Assembly: GCA_017560765.1 (NCBI GenBank)
Contig: JAFZEI010000058.1
Span: forward strand, 1 to 34,429
Source: Clostridia bacterium
GTDB taxonomy: Bacteria > Bacillota > Clostridia > UBA1212 > UBA1255
DNA: 34,429 nt
Direction: 5' to 3'
Positions 23,415-30,872 of this stretch are shown here, piece after piece (the first letter of the stretch is position 1; each line of letters opens with the position of its first letter). The notes beneath the pieces are model-generated. The model saw only the letters and a list, made by a program, of their open reading frames with translations. It was not told the origin of the DNA and ran no database searches. The position numbers and the translations under genes were made by a program.

Positions 23415-23999
23415 TTGATACTTACAGATTGTTCACAGCAAAATATCCGGTTAAAGGACGAGCTGTGCTATGCATATATTGTTGTCAGTCAGACAGGAAC
23501 AATTTTATCAAGAATTATCAGACTGATTACAAAGGCTCAATACAATCATGTTTCACTAAGTCTTCATAGTGATTTGAGTACAATGTACTCCTTTGGCAGA
23601 GTAAACCCATACAATCCCGTAGTTGGTGGTTTTGTTATTGAATCGCCTAAAATCGGTACTTTTGCACGTTTTAAAGAAACTGAGGCAATTATTGTGAAGG
23701 TTGAAATTACTCAAGAGCAGAAAAATAAATTAAAAAAAAGATTGGAATCCATGTACCGCAGACGAAGGCTTTACCATTATAATTATTTAGGTTTATTTCT
23801 TGCTGCGCTACATATATGTTATAAGAAGAGAAATCGTTATTATTGTTCAGAGTTTGTAAAAGATGTACTTATTAAGTCAAGAATCTTTGCAGAGGAAAAG
23901 TTTGACAAAATAGTTCATCCTATGAAATTTTTAAAACTCGAAGAGGCTAATATTATATATCAAGGTAAATTAAGATTTTTTAATGAGGAGGAAATATGA
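23415..23999 (+). CDS. Permuted NlpC/P60 (YiiX-like) papain-fold protein
   Basis: 194 residues starting at a TTG that has AAGGAG eight bases upstream. The order His before Cys marks the permuted papain fold: AQYNHVSLSLHSDLSTMYSFGR near residue 45 and NRYYCSEFVKDVLIKS near residue 145, with a basic middle region. There is no signal peptide, so it may act inside the cell. Family members are predicted thiol hydrolases or acyltransferases acting on lipids or peptides; the substrate is unknown. Its stop overlaps the start of the alpha-galactosidase gene (ATGA), so the two are translationally coupled, which is unexpected on functional grounds. Confidence 0.68.
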   Translation: MILTDCSQQNIRLKDELCYAYIVVSQTGTILSRIIRLITKAQYNHVSLSLHSDLSTMYSFGRVNPYNPVVGGFVIESPKIGTFARFKETEAIIVKVEITQEQKNKLKKRLESMYRRRRLYHYNYLGLFLAALHICYKKRNRYYCSEFVKDVLIKSRIFAEEKFDKIVHPMKFLKLEEANIIYQGKLRFFNEEEI

Positions 24000-25915
24000 T
24001 TACACCAAGATTTTCTTTTAAGTACAATGATGTGCCTTTTGATGAATTGGAAAAGACTGTTGTTGAAACAGATTCCGGAATTCTTTATACACTGCCTGAC
24101 GGATTACAAGTAGAGTGCCGTATTGAGAAATTCCCAAAGTATAATGTTATTAAATGGACAAACTATTGGTATAACAATACAGATCACGATAGTGGTATTG
24201 TTTCTGATTTGTGGGACTGTGATACTATGGCAACGTTTGATGCAGACCCTGTAAAGACAAGAAAAAACAAGCATTCCGTATGGACAACAGATACACTAAA
24301 GCTTTGTGTGACTGATGGCGCGAATATTACAGATTACGATAATATGACGTATGATATGCGTTTTTGGCCAAATGAAACCTTAAAAGTTGCAAATCATTCC
24401 GGCAGAAGCGGAATGGGTAAATCGCCTTTTCTTGAATTAAACAGAAGAGAAAAGGGCGTTTTGCTTGCAGTAGGTTGGACGGGACAGTGGAATACTCAGT
24501 TTGAGCGAGGAGAAAAAGATGTTCGTATGCTTTCGAGAATAGAAGGCGTGAAGTTTTATATGAGACCGGGCGAGAAATTCCGTACAGCATCAACTACAAT
24601 CCTTGAATATGAAAACGGTCAAGCCAATGGACACAATATGTGGAGACGGTATGTTAAAGACTGCGTTTCGCCTGTTGGAAAGCAAGAAAGAGATAAAAAA
24701 TGTCCTTTTTCCGCTATCTTTTGGGGAGGCATTCCTTCTGATACGTTAAGAAAACGCTGGCAAGGTATTTTTGATGAAAAGCTCCCGTTTGATTATTTTT
24801 GGATGGATGCGGGATGGTATGAGCCGCTTAAAGGTGAAACTTGTGCGGAACAGTCTGCGGAATGGGGCACTGTGGGTACATGGAAAGTCAGCAAAAAGTA
24901 TCACCCTAACGGCTTGCGAGACGTCGTGGATTGGTTAAGAGAAAAAGACATTAAATTCCAACTTTGGTTTGAACCGGAAAGAATTAATTTAAATGTTGAA
25001 CCTTGGACGGAATACATGAAGCCTTTGCACAATCTTGAGGATAAGAATGTTATTATAGCGCTCCACAAGGATGAGGTTGCAGATCAGCTCATAGAGCTTG
25101 TCAGTAACAAAATAGAGGAATTGGGAGTTACGCTCTACAGACAAGATTACAATATAGGTCCTATTCCTTTTTGGCGTTTAAATGATGAAGAAAATCGTGA
25201 GGGCGTTAACGAAATAAAATATATTAACAATCTTTACAGATTCTGGGATACGCTTTTAGAAAGATTCCCTTATTTGCTCATAGATAACTGTGCCGGCGGT
25301 GGCCACAGAGTTGATATTGAATCACTTGCTCGTTCTATACCTCTTTGGAGAAGTGACTTTTGCAGTATTTGGGACAATGTACCGGAGGGTTATCAATTAC
25401 AGGAAATCGGAAATGCATGGTGGTATCCTTACTCAGGTGTAGGCTTTGGCCCAACTCTGGGAGATACTTACAATTTTAGAAGTGCTTATGCACCGGGAAT
25501 GACTATTCGTACATGGGAACATGCTGACCCTGAGTGGGAAGTTGGTGCTACAAACGAGCCTTTTGATTGGGCAAGGAAATATTTTAATGAATATTTATCT
25601 GTTCAGCATTATTTCTCTTGTGATTTTTATCCTTTAATCAAAAATTCTAAAGAAACAATATCATGGGCTGCATATCAATATGATGAGCCGGAGAGTTGCA
25701 GCGGTATAATACTTGCATTCCGTAGAGAAGAGTGTCCGTTTGCTGTTGCAGACGTAATGCCGGGCGGAGTGGCAGAGGATAAAACATACGAGTTTGTAAA
25801 TGTTGATACACAAGAAAAGCTCGTTGTCACCGGAGCAGAGCTGAAAAAGAATGGCTTGAAGCTTGAAATCAAGAATAAGAGAGAGTCTTTGTTGATTAAA
25901 TATAGCTACAAATGA
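23996..25915 (+). CDS. Glycoside hydrolase family 36 alpha-galactosidase-like enzyme
   Basis: 639 residues. The N-terminal beta-rich domain is followed by the (beta/alpha)8 core: FDYFWMDAGWYEP, RDVVDWLREKDIKFQLWFEPERIN, the nucleophile aspartate in LYRQDYNIGP, LLIDNCAGGGHRVDIESLARSIPLWRSDFC with the acid/base aspartate in RSD, and a C-terminal beta domain. No signal peptide is seen, so it likely works in the cytoplasm on imported alpha-galactosides. It is slightly shorter than typical GH36 (about 700). It overlaps the upstream permuted NlpC-like gene by four bases and precedes a DUF4432 protein. No sugar transporter is adjacent. A related alpha-N-acetylgalactosaminidase cannot be excluded. 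Confidence 0.86.
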   Translation: MITPRFSFKYNDVPFDELEKTVVETDSGILYTLPDGLQVECRIEKFPKYNVIKWTNYWYNNTDHDSGIVSDLWDCDTMATFDADPVKTRKNKHSVWTTDTLKLCVTDGANITDYDNMTYDMRFWPNETLKVANHSGRSGMGKSPFLELNRREKGVLLAVGWTGQWNTQFERGEKDVRMLSRIEGVKFYMRPGEKFRTASTTILEYENGQANGHNMWRRYVKDCVSPVGKQERDKKCPFSAIFWGGIPSDTLRKRWQGIFDEKLPFDYFWMDAGWYEPLKGETCAEQSAEWGTVGTWKVSKKYHPNGLRDVVDWLREKDIKFQLWFEPERINLNVEPWTEYMKPLHNLEDKNVIIALHKDEVADQLIELVSNKIEELGVTLYRQDYNIGPIPFWRLNDEENREGVNEIKYINNLYRFWDTLLERFPYLLIDNCAGGGHRVDIESLARSIPLWRSDFCSIWDNVPEGYQLQEIGNAWWYPYSGVGFGPTLGDTYNFRSAYAPGMTIRTWEHADPEWEVGATNEPFDWARKYFNEYLSVQHYFSCDFYPLIKNSKETISWAAYQYDEPESCSGIILAFRREECPFAVADVMPGGVAEDKTYEFVNVDTQEKLVVTGAELKKNGLKLEIKNKRESLLIKYSYK

Positions 25916-25943
25916 TTGCCTTTGGCGGTTAGGAGATATTTAT

Positions 25944-26963
25944 ATGAAAAATTTAAATGAATACAGCAAAAATGATTTGCTTCGCCTTGCAGGTTCGGAG
26001 GAGCAACTTTACAGCGTTAAAAGGTATATGATAGAAGATGGTAAGGGCAAAGGAAGCAGCATATATCAAGTTACAACGGGAGGGAAACTCCAATATGACG
26101 TAGCTGTAGATAATGCAATGGATTTGACAAATCTGTCATATAATGGTGTAAATATAAGCTATATTTCCAAAAACGGCAGTGTTATTTCTCCGTATGCTTA
26201 CGAAAACAGCGGCAATATTTTCGGACAGACTTTTAATGGCGGCATGCTTTATACTTGCGGACTCAGAAATACAGGCAGTGCTGTGGTTGAGAATGGTAAA
26301 TTTTTTGCTACTCACGGCAGAATACATTCTGTCCCTTCGGAAAATTGCAGCGCGATTTGTGAGGACGGCAAAATTACGTTAAAGGGATACATCAGAGAAA
26401 CAGAACTTTTCGGCCATTCTCTGGAGCTTAAAAGGACCATTACATCAGAAGTCGGCAGTTCCAAAATTATAATTGATGATGTTCTTACAAATAAGATTCC
26501 GGAGGACGAGGAATATATGATTATTTATCATATGAATTTCGGTTTTCCGTTCCTCTCACCGGCTTTAAAAATGTGGCTGCCGGAGAATATTGAGACTGTT
26601 CCTGCTTCTGAGCATGCGGCTGAATATTCCGGCAGAGAAACTGAGTTTACAATGCCTATTGATGGTGAGGAGGAAACTCTGTTTTTCCATACTTCCAATG
26701 ATAAGGGAGAGAAGAAACTTGCTTGTGTGAGACTTGAAAATCCTGAGCTGGGCATAGGGGCGACAGTAAAGTATTCCGTAGACACTTTACCTATCATGGC
26801 ACAGTGGAGATGTATGAGGAGCGGAGAGTATGTGCTTGGTATTGAACCGACAAACTCTTATGTAATGAGCAGAACGAAAGAACGTGAGAATGGTACAATC
26901 GGAATGTTGCCTGCTTTTGAGAGCGTAAATATGCACGTAGAATTGGAATTTTACGATTTATAA
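25944..26963 (+). CDS. DUF4432 family protein (aldose 1-epimerase-like fold)
   Basis: 339 residues. The family layout is present: DVAVDNAMDLTNLSYNGVNISYIS near residues 50-73, GQTFNGGMLYTCGLRNTG, the histidine in FFATHGRIHSVPSENCS, and IIYHMNFGFPFLSPALKMWLP, then GIEPTNSYVMSRTKERENGTIGMLPAFES. DUF4432 proteins resemble galactose mutarotases and are found near sugar catabolism genes. Here it follows the GH36 enzyme by 28 bases with its own AGGAG, suggesting it handles the anomer of the released sugar. No signal peptide is seen. The catalytic activity is inferred from fold and context only. Confidence 0.78.
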   Translation: MKNLNEYSKNDLLRLAGSEEQLYSVKRYMIEDGKGKGSSIYQVTTGGKLQYDVAVDNAMDLTNLSYNGVNISYISKNGSVISPYAYENSGNIFGQTFNGGMLYTCGLRNTGSAVVENGKFFATHGRIHSVPSENCSAICEDGKITLKGYIRETELFGHSLELKRTITSEVGSSKIIIDDVLTNKIPEDEEYMIIYHMNFGFPFLSPALKMWLPENIETVPASEHAAEYSGRETEFTMPIDGEEETLFFHTSNDKGEKKLACVRLENPELGIGATVKYSVDTLPIMAQWRCMRSGEYVLGIEPTNSYVMSRTKERENGTIGMLPAFESVNMHVELEFYDL

Positions 26964-27015
26964 AAGGCAATGTGGGATTAAGAAAAATTTTATTAAAAAT
27001 TTGTCAATTTAGGTA

Positions 27016-27044
27016 TTGACAAGGAGTAAATTAAACAGTATAAT
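27016..27044 (+). promoter_or_regulatory. Consensus sigma-A promoter of tRNA-Leu
   Basis: TTGACA (27016-27021) and TATAAT (27039-27044), both perfect, are spaced 17 bases. Transcription should start near 27051, exactly where the inverted repeat CGCTGTTT ... AAACAGCG (27051-27058 with 27073-27080) begins, so the precursor would begin with a hairpin. Confidence 0.85.
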
Positions 27045-27086
27045 TGCAATCGCTGTTTGCGAGATAGCTTGTAAACAGCGAAGAAC

Positions 27087-27170
27087 GCGACCGTGGCGGA
27101 ATTGGCAGACGCGCACGTTTGAGGGGCGTGTGGTACTCCCGTACGAGTTCAAGTCTCGTCGGTCGCACCA
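27087..27170 (+). tRNA. tRNA-Leu (anticodon GAG)
   Basis: 84 bases including encoded CCA. The acceptor arms GCGACCG and CGGTCGC pair perfectly. The D-loop has GGCAGAC, the anticodon GAG is at 27121-27123 within the loop TTGAGGG, the variable arm is long as expected for a class II tRNA, and the T-arm carries GTTCAAGTC. The anticodon stem closes with a T-G wobble. It has its own promoter and terminator. It borders a region with an integrase remnant, a common situation for tRNA genes. Confidence 0.97.
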
Positions 27171-27173
27171 AAT

Positions 27174-27222
27174 AAGACCGATCATTTTGATACGAAAGTA
27201 TCTGAATGATCGGTCTTTATAT
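27174..27222 (+). terminator. Rho-independent terminator of tRNA-Leu
   Basis: A perfect 13-base-pair stem (AAGACCGATCATT with AATGATCGGTCTT), with an inner GATAC-GAAA-GTATC hairpin in the loop, follows the tRNA by three bases and is trailed by a short T/A-rich run. Confidence 0.88.
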
Positions 27223-27284
27223 TTAAAATTTTACGAATCTATGATACGATTAGATAAAAAACTTGAATTTGACGAGGAGGTACT

Positions 27285-27746
27285 ATGGATTATCAAGCTA
27301 AGCTGAATGAACATCTTCAAGTAATCGTTGGAAAGCAATTAGTTGCGCTGAATATGGCATGTGAAATGATGATGTTCAGCTTTGGGAAACATGAACTCCA
27401 CGCCCAGTGCCTTACTCGCATTATTTGCAGGAATGATGTTCTTGTAACAACTTTGGATTACCAAAGTTGGGATGGCGAAACAGAAAAAAATAACGATGAA
27501 TGGTATTTTGTTGAACAAAACAGAGGAAAAATAGTAGGTGGCACGGTAACATCTGTAAATGTCAATGCTTTGCACGACATCACCATTGTTTTAGACAACG
27601 GTATAAGTATCGAACTGTTTGTAAAGAATGGCTACCATCATTTTGATGATGAGCAAGAACAATGGGTGTTTTTCAAACATCATAACCATTCCTATCCGTT
27701 CATTACTGTGTACAATAAAACCGTTGATATCGCAGTAGATTGGTAA
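27285..27746 (+). CDS. Hypothetical protein beside the integrase remnant
   Basis: 153 residues starting at ATG 27285 with GAGGAGG about eight bases upstream, a strong site that supports a real gene. It has no signal peptide or membrane segment. The sequence is acidic, aromatic and histidine-rich toward the end (YHHFDDEQEQWVFFKHHNHSYPF) and has a beta-forming stretch GGTVTSVNVNALHDITIVLDNGISIELF. I do not recognise the family; the small size and position next to a mobile-element remnant recall immunity-like or accessory cargo genes, but nothing in the sequence proves this. It ends at a probable bidirectional terminator. Confidence 0.6.
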   Translation: MDYQAKLNEHLQVIVGKQLVALNMACEMMMFSFGKHELHAQCLTRIICRNDVLVTTLDYQSWDGETEKNNDEWYFVEQNRGKIVGGTVTSVNVNALHDITIVLDNGISIELFVKNGYHHFDDEQEQWVFFKHHNHSYPFITVYNKTVDIAVDW

Positions 27747-27809
27747 CGCTATATTGAGATAACAGTTAGACAAATTCCAATTTATCAAACAATAACTGTT
27801 CTATACTCT

Positions 27810-27836
27810 AAAAACCCTTGATATTACTGGGTTTTT
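27810..27836. terminator. Probable bidirectional terminator
   Basis: AAAAACCC (27810-27817) and GGGTTTTT (27829-27836) form an A/T-flanked hairpin usable in either direction. It lies between the hypothetical gene and the convergent integrase remnant. Confidence 0.6.
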
Positions 27837-27915
27837 CGTTGATTTCAAACTCAACTGTTATGTATTTTCCCTTGTTTTTGCCCTTATGAGCGAAAATAAG
27901 GGAAACTTTTTATAT

Positions 27916-28134
27916 CTAACCGCTAACTACCTTATCAAGCAGTCTTGCGGAAGTACGCTTCGCCTCTCTTGTAGAGTGAGCGTAGACATTCATCGTGGTA
28001 CTAACATCAGAGTGACCTAAAAGCTCCTGCACATCCTTCGGCGATGGTTCGTTTATGTAACGAAGAATATCCCTGCAGAGTTGTATCCCATATAAAACCA
28101 TGTTTTGCTTATGGGATAACGGGTGTCCCCACAA
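27916..28134 (-). pseudogene. Tyrosine recombinase/integrase, C-terminal remnant
   Basis: About 56 codons match the end of a phage/conjugative-element tyrosine integrase: DVQELLGHSDVSTTMNVYAHSTREAKRTSARLLDKVV, in which the GH histidine and the catalytic tyrosine (VYAH) are kept. The preceding residues (about HPLSHKQNMVLYGIQ) no longer resemble the HxxR-containing part, and the rest of the enzyme is absent, so it cannot be active. It lies about 750 bases past tRNA-Leu and just before the compositionally different aromatic locus, which marks an old insertion or a decayed island. Confidence 0.8.
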
Positions 28135-28432
28135 GGTGTTTGGAGTATGTAATAACCTATGGGACTGCTTGCGGTTTTAGAGGTGTGACAAGATATGTCC
28201 CCAAAAGAATAATTCTTGGGGTATCAAAATTGGTTATTTCCATTTCGCAGAAATCTGCTCCCCCTTATAGGGTAATTATTGATTTATCAATACAATACGT
28301 TTGTATAGTTGCAGCAGAAGGCTAAATGCCTATGAAAAATTGAATGAATCGCTCTAAACCCCTTTTATAGACTGGAAATTTGCAATAAATCTCCCATTGA
28401 TTTTTAATAAAAAAGCGAATTTCAAAAAAACC
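28135..28432. other. Intergenic stretch with no recognisable gene
   Basis: About 300 bases between the integrase remnant and the T-box promoter. Open frames here show no family motif and no ribosome binding site. It is probably decayed mobile-element DNA. Confidence 0.5.
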
Positions 28433-28463
28433 TTGACTTTGCCACTCTAAAGTGATATAACAT
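28433..28463 (+). promoter_or_regulatory. Promoter of the T-box/paaK transcript, with dyad in the spacer
   Basis: TTGACT (28433-28438) pairs with TATAAC (28456-28461, 17-base spacer) or with TAACAT (28458-28463, 19-base spacer). The spacer holds overlapping dyads, ACTTT...AAAGT (28436-28453) and CACT-CTAA-AGTG (28443-28454), a layout seen in MerR-regulated promoters. Transcription would start close to 28468, at the front of the T-box leader. Confidence 0.5.
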
Positions 28464-28495
28464 CAGACGACAATTAAATACGTTGTAACACTAAA

Positions 28496-28772
28496 TGCGA
28501 AGATCAGAAACCAGTAGGTTGGAAAGAATCTGGAGAGAGTTGCCGGTTGGTGCGAGGCAAAGTGGACGTCCTTCTGAATTCATTCTGTTAGCAGTGCGCT
28601 GAATCAGAGATATCTGTAGTAGGATGCAACGGGAGTTCCCGTCATAGAACTAAGGTATGTTAGTACCTGAAAAGGTCACTATCGTGAGGTAGTGATAAAT
28701 TGAGGTGGTACCACGGGAACATTGATTTTCTCGTCCTCTGTATTCTTTATCGGAATGCGGAGGGCGTTTTTA
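28496..28772 (+). promoter_or_regulatory. T-box riboswitch leader, probable Phe (TTC) specifier, with terminator
   Basis: Stem I elements appear in order: AGTA (28513-28516), AGAGAG (28534-28539), the distal GGTGCGA loop (28549-28555) and GAATTCA (28576-28582), in which TTC at 28579-28581 occupies the specifier position, giving phenylalanine. The T-box core TGAGGTGGTACCACGGG is at 28701-28717. The terminator stem CGTCCTC/GAGGGCG (28732-28766) is followed by TTTTTATTTG. Uncharged tRNA-Phe would stabilise the antiterminator and permit reading into the ligase and ACT genes. T-box identity is firm; specifier identity is less so. Confidence 0.9.
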
Positions 28773-28846
28773 TTTGTCCTTTCACACTCCGGCCTAACAA
28801 ATTTACAGCTTAGATAATCTAAGCGCAAAATGAAAGGGTGGTCAAA

Positions 28847-30154
28847 ATGGCACAAAACTATTACCAAAAAGAAATCGAAACAATGCCTGTTGAGGAAATG
28901 AAAAAACTTCAATCCGAAAAACTCGTTAAACAGGTGAAGCACGTTTATGAAAACGTACCCTACTACAAAAACCTTATGGACGAGAAAGGTGTAAAGCCGG
29001 AAGACATCAAAGGAATTGATGATCTTCACAAACTTCCGTTCCTTACCAAAGCAGATTTACGTGATGCATACCCGTATGGTCTGCTTGCAAAACCTCTTGA
29101 CGATTGTGTTCGTATACAATCCACTTCGGGTACAACCGGACGACGTGTTGTTGCGTTCTATACACAAAACGATATTGATTTATGGGAAGACTGCTGCGCT
29201 CGTGCAATCGTAGCTGCAGGCGGCACGAAAAAGGATGTTTGTCAAGTAGCTTATGGCTACGGACTCTTCACCGGAGGTCCCGGTCTCAATGGTGGTTCGC
29301 ATAAAGTGGGTTGCCTTACATTGCCGATGTCTTCAGGTAACACTGAACGTCAAATTCAATTTATGACAGATCTTGGCGCTACTATTCTTTGTTGTACTCC
29401 TTCTTATGCAGCATATATTGCTGAAACTCTCAAAGAACAAGGATACAAACCCGAAGATATTTCTTTAAAAGCTGGTATCTTTGGTGCAGAACCTTGGACG
29501 GAAGAAATGCGTCGAGGCATCGAGGAATCTCTCGGAATTAAGGCTTATGATATTTACGGTCTTACTGAAACTACCGGTCCCGGCGTTTCTTTTGAATGTA
29601 GCGAACAAACCGGTATGCACGTAAACGAAGACCACTTCTATGCAGAAATTATCGATCCGGATACCGGCGAGGTTCTTCCTGAAGGTAGCAAAGGTGAACT
29701 TGTATTTACTTCTCTTGACAAAGAAGCCTTTCCATTACTTCGTTATCGTACCCGTGATATTTGCGTGCTTTCTCGTAAAAAATGTTCTTGTGGTCGCACA
29801 CTTATTAAAATGGCAAAGCCTATGGGTAGAACCGATGATATGCTTATTATCCGTGGCGTAAATGTTTTCCCAAGTCAAATTGAAACCGTTCTTTTGAATG
29901 AGGGATACGAACCCAACTACCAAATTGTTGTTGACCGTGTAAATAACAATGACACATTTGAAGTAAACGTAGAAATGACTGCTGAGAAATTCACTGACAA
30001 GGTTGCTGAGATTATCGCTTTGGAAAAATCTCTCGCTAACGCACTAAAAACAATGCTCGGTATTAATCCTGCTGTTCACCTTGTTGCTCCTAAGAGCATT
30101 GCAAGAAGTGAAGGCAAAGCAGTTCGTGTTGTAGATAAGAGAAAACTTATCTAA
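28847..30154 (+). CDS. paaK: Phenylacetate-CoA ligase (PaaK family)
   Basis: 435 residues from the ATG at 28847 (AAAGGGTGG upstream). PaaK features: VPYYKNLMDEKGVKPEDIKGIDDLHKLPFLTKADLRDAYP near the N-terminus, the P-loop STSGTTGRRVVAFYT, YGYGLFTGGPGLNGG, YGLTETTGPGVSFEC, the TRD motif in RYRTRDICVL, and RSEGKAVRVVDKRKL at the end. It activates aryl acetates to CoA thioesters with ATP. It is usually seen with indolepyruvate:ferredoxin oxidoreductase and an ACT protein; the ACT partner is here, the oxidoreductase is not. Control by a Phe-type T-box points to a biosynthetic (phenylacetate salvage) rather than degradative role. Arginine codons are mostly CGT, unlike the left part of the window. 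Confidence 0.93.
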   Translation: MAQNYYQKEIETMPVEEMKKLQSEKLVKQVKHVYENVPYYKNLMDEKGVKPEDIKGIDDLHKLPFLTKADLRDAYPYGLLAKPLDDCVRIQSTSGTTGRRVVAFYTQNDIDLWEDCCARAIVAAGGTKKDVCQVAYGYGLFTGGPGLNGGSHKVGCLTLPMSSGNTERQIQFMTDLGATILCCTPSYAAYIAETLKEQGYKPEDISLKAGIFGAEPWTEEMRRGIEESLGIKAYDIYGLTETTGPGVSFECSEQTGMHVNEDHFYAEIIDPDTGEVLPEGSKGELVFTSLDKEAFPLLRYRTRDICVLSRKKCSCGRTLIKMAKPMGRTDDMLIIRGVNVFPSQIETVLLNEGYEPNYQIVVDRVNNNDTFEVNVEMTAEKFTDKVAEIIALEKSLANALKTMLGINPAVHLVAPKSIARSEGKAVRVVDKRKLI

Positions 30155-30175
30155 CATTAGGAAGGAGTTTTAATT

Positions 30176-30607
30176 ATGGCTATTAAACAATTAACAGTAT
30201 TCGTTGAAAACAAACAAGGAACGGTTGTATCTATTACCGATACACTTTCCAAGCATAACATCAATCTTAGAGCGCTTTCTATTGCAGAGACACAAGATTT
30301 TGGTATCCTTCGTCTTATCGTAAACGATGAAGAATCCGCAGAAAAGATTTTGAAAGAGGAAGGCTATCTCATCAAGATTACCGATGTTGTTGGTGTTAAA
30401 ATCGGTGATGAAGCAGGCAAACTCTCCGAAGCATTGAAAGTTCTTGATGACAACAAAATCAATATGGAATATCTTTATGCCTTTATGGCTCGCACCGAAA
30501 AACACGCCTATGTGGTTATTCGTGTTGAAGATCATACTGCTGCTGAAACTGCGCTTGCAGACGCAGGCTTCAAACTTGTTACAGAGGCAGATGTTGAAAA
30601 ACTTTAA
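30176..30607 (+). CDS. Tandem ACT-domain protein
   Basis: 143 residues containing two ACT domains: VFVENKQGTVVSITDTLSKHNINLRALSIAE at 8-38 and an analogous AGKLSEALKVLDDNKINMEYLYAFM at 80-104. ACT pairs bind amino acids as regulators. This type commonly follows paaK genes in anaerobes. It starts 21 bases after paaK with AGGAG, in the T-box-controlled transcript. A likely role is sensing phenylalanine or tyrosine and adjusting the neighbouring ligase, but the partner is inferred. Confidence 0.88.
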   Translation: MAIKQLTVFVENKQGTVVSITDTLSKHNINLRALSIAETQDFGILRLIVNDEESAEKILKEEGYLIKITDVVGVKIGDEAGKLSEALKVLDDNKINMEYLYAFMARTEKHAYVVIRVEDHTAAETALADAGFKLVTEADVEKL

Positions 30608-30640
30608 ATCTCTCTTATTAGCAACGAACATTTAAATTAT

Positions 30641-30655
30641 TGATAGTTATTATCA
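30641..30655 (+). promoter_or_regulatory. Fur-box-like 7-1-7 palindrome
   Basis: TGATAGT-T-ATTATCA differs at one base from the Fur consensus TGATAAT-N-ATTATCA. It ends 11 bases before the -35 box of the DAHP synthase promoter. Binding by Fur or a relative is inferred from the pattern only. Confidence 0.35.
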
Positions 30656-30666
30656 AACCTATTCAT

Positions 30667-30695
30667 TTTACAAATGATGGATGTTATGTTATACT
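30667..30695 (+). promoter_or_regulatory. Sigma-A promoter of the aroF attenuator operon
   Basis: TTTACA (30667-30672), a 17-base spacer, then TATACT (30690-30695) preceded by an extended TG (30687-30688). Transcription should begin near 30702, nine bases before the AAGGAG of the leader peptide. Confidence 0.75.
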
Positions 30696-30725
30696 AACAA
30701 AAATCGCAGAAAGGAGACGGGAGTT

Positions 30726-30815
30726 GTGACAAAGTTTGATATTTATTTTTATTACTTTATTAGGGGCTGCCCGTCTTCTTTGATACCCAAAAAACAAACT
30801 CTTTGGGTTGAATAA
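30726..30815 (+). CDS. Aromatic-rich leader peptide of an attenuator
   Basis: A 29-codon frame starts at GTG 30726 with AAGGAG (30711-30716) nine bases upstream and ends at TAA 30813. It begins MTKFDIYFYYFI: codons 4, 7, 8, 9, 10 and 11 are Phe or Tyr, a density expected of a control peptide that stalls when Phe- or Tyr-tRNA is scarce. The frame sits directly before alternative RNA hairpins and the DAHP synthase gene. An in-frame ATG at 30681 lies upstream of the likely transcription start and is not used. Confidence 0.72.
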   Translation: MTKFDIYFYYFIRGCPSSLIPKKQTLWVE

Positions 30816-30872
30816 AACGGACAGTCCGCATTTGTTGTGCTTTTGCACTGAACAGGTGCGGACTTATTTTTT
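30764..30872 (+). terminator. Attenuator: mutually exclusive antiterminator and terminator before aroF
   Basis: The terminator pairs GTCCGCA (30824-30830) with TGCGGAC (30857-30863), with inner TGTT/AACA and GTGC-TTTT-GCAC stems, followed by TTATTTTTT. The antiterminator pairs GGGCTGCCCGT (30764-30774) with ACGGACAGTCC (30817-30827), ten of eleven positions including one G-U, and encloses a further ACCCAAA/TTTGGGT hairpin. The two structures share 30824-30827, so only one can form. A ribosome stalled on the Phe/Tyr codons would favour the antiterminator; one moving on covers the 30764-30774 arm and favours termination. Confidence 0.78.

Noticed and set aside
27016-27306. A 96-codon open frame on the plus strand.
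   Set aside because: It runs through the tRNA-Leu gene, its promoter and its terminator, so it is not a protein gene.
27087-28134. A duplicated tRNA-Leu 3' end that would mark an attachment site of an island.
   Set aside because: I saw no second copy of the tRNA 3' sequence in the window, so no att site is annotated; the other end may lie outside.
28044-28325. A 93-codon open frame antisense to and beyond the integrase remnant.
   Set aside because: It has no ribosome binding site and no family similarity, and it crosses decayed mobile-element DNA.
30681-30815. A longer leader peptide beginning at ATG 30681.
   Set aside because: This ATG overlaps the -10 region and lies upstream of the likely transcription start; the GTG at 30726 has AAGGAG at good spacing.
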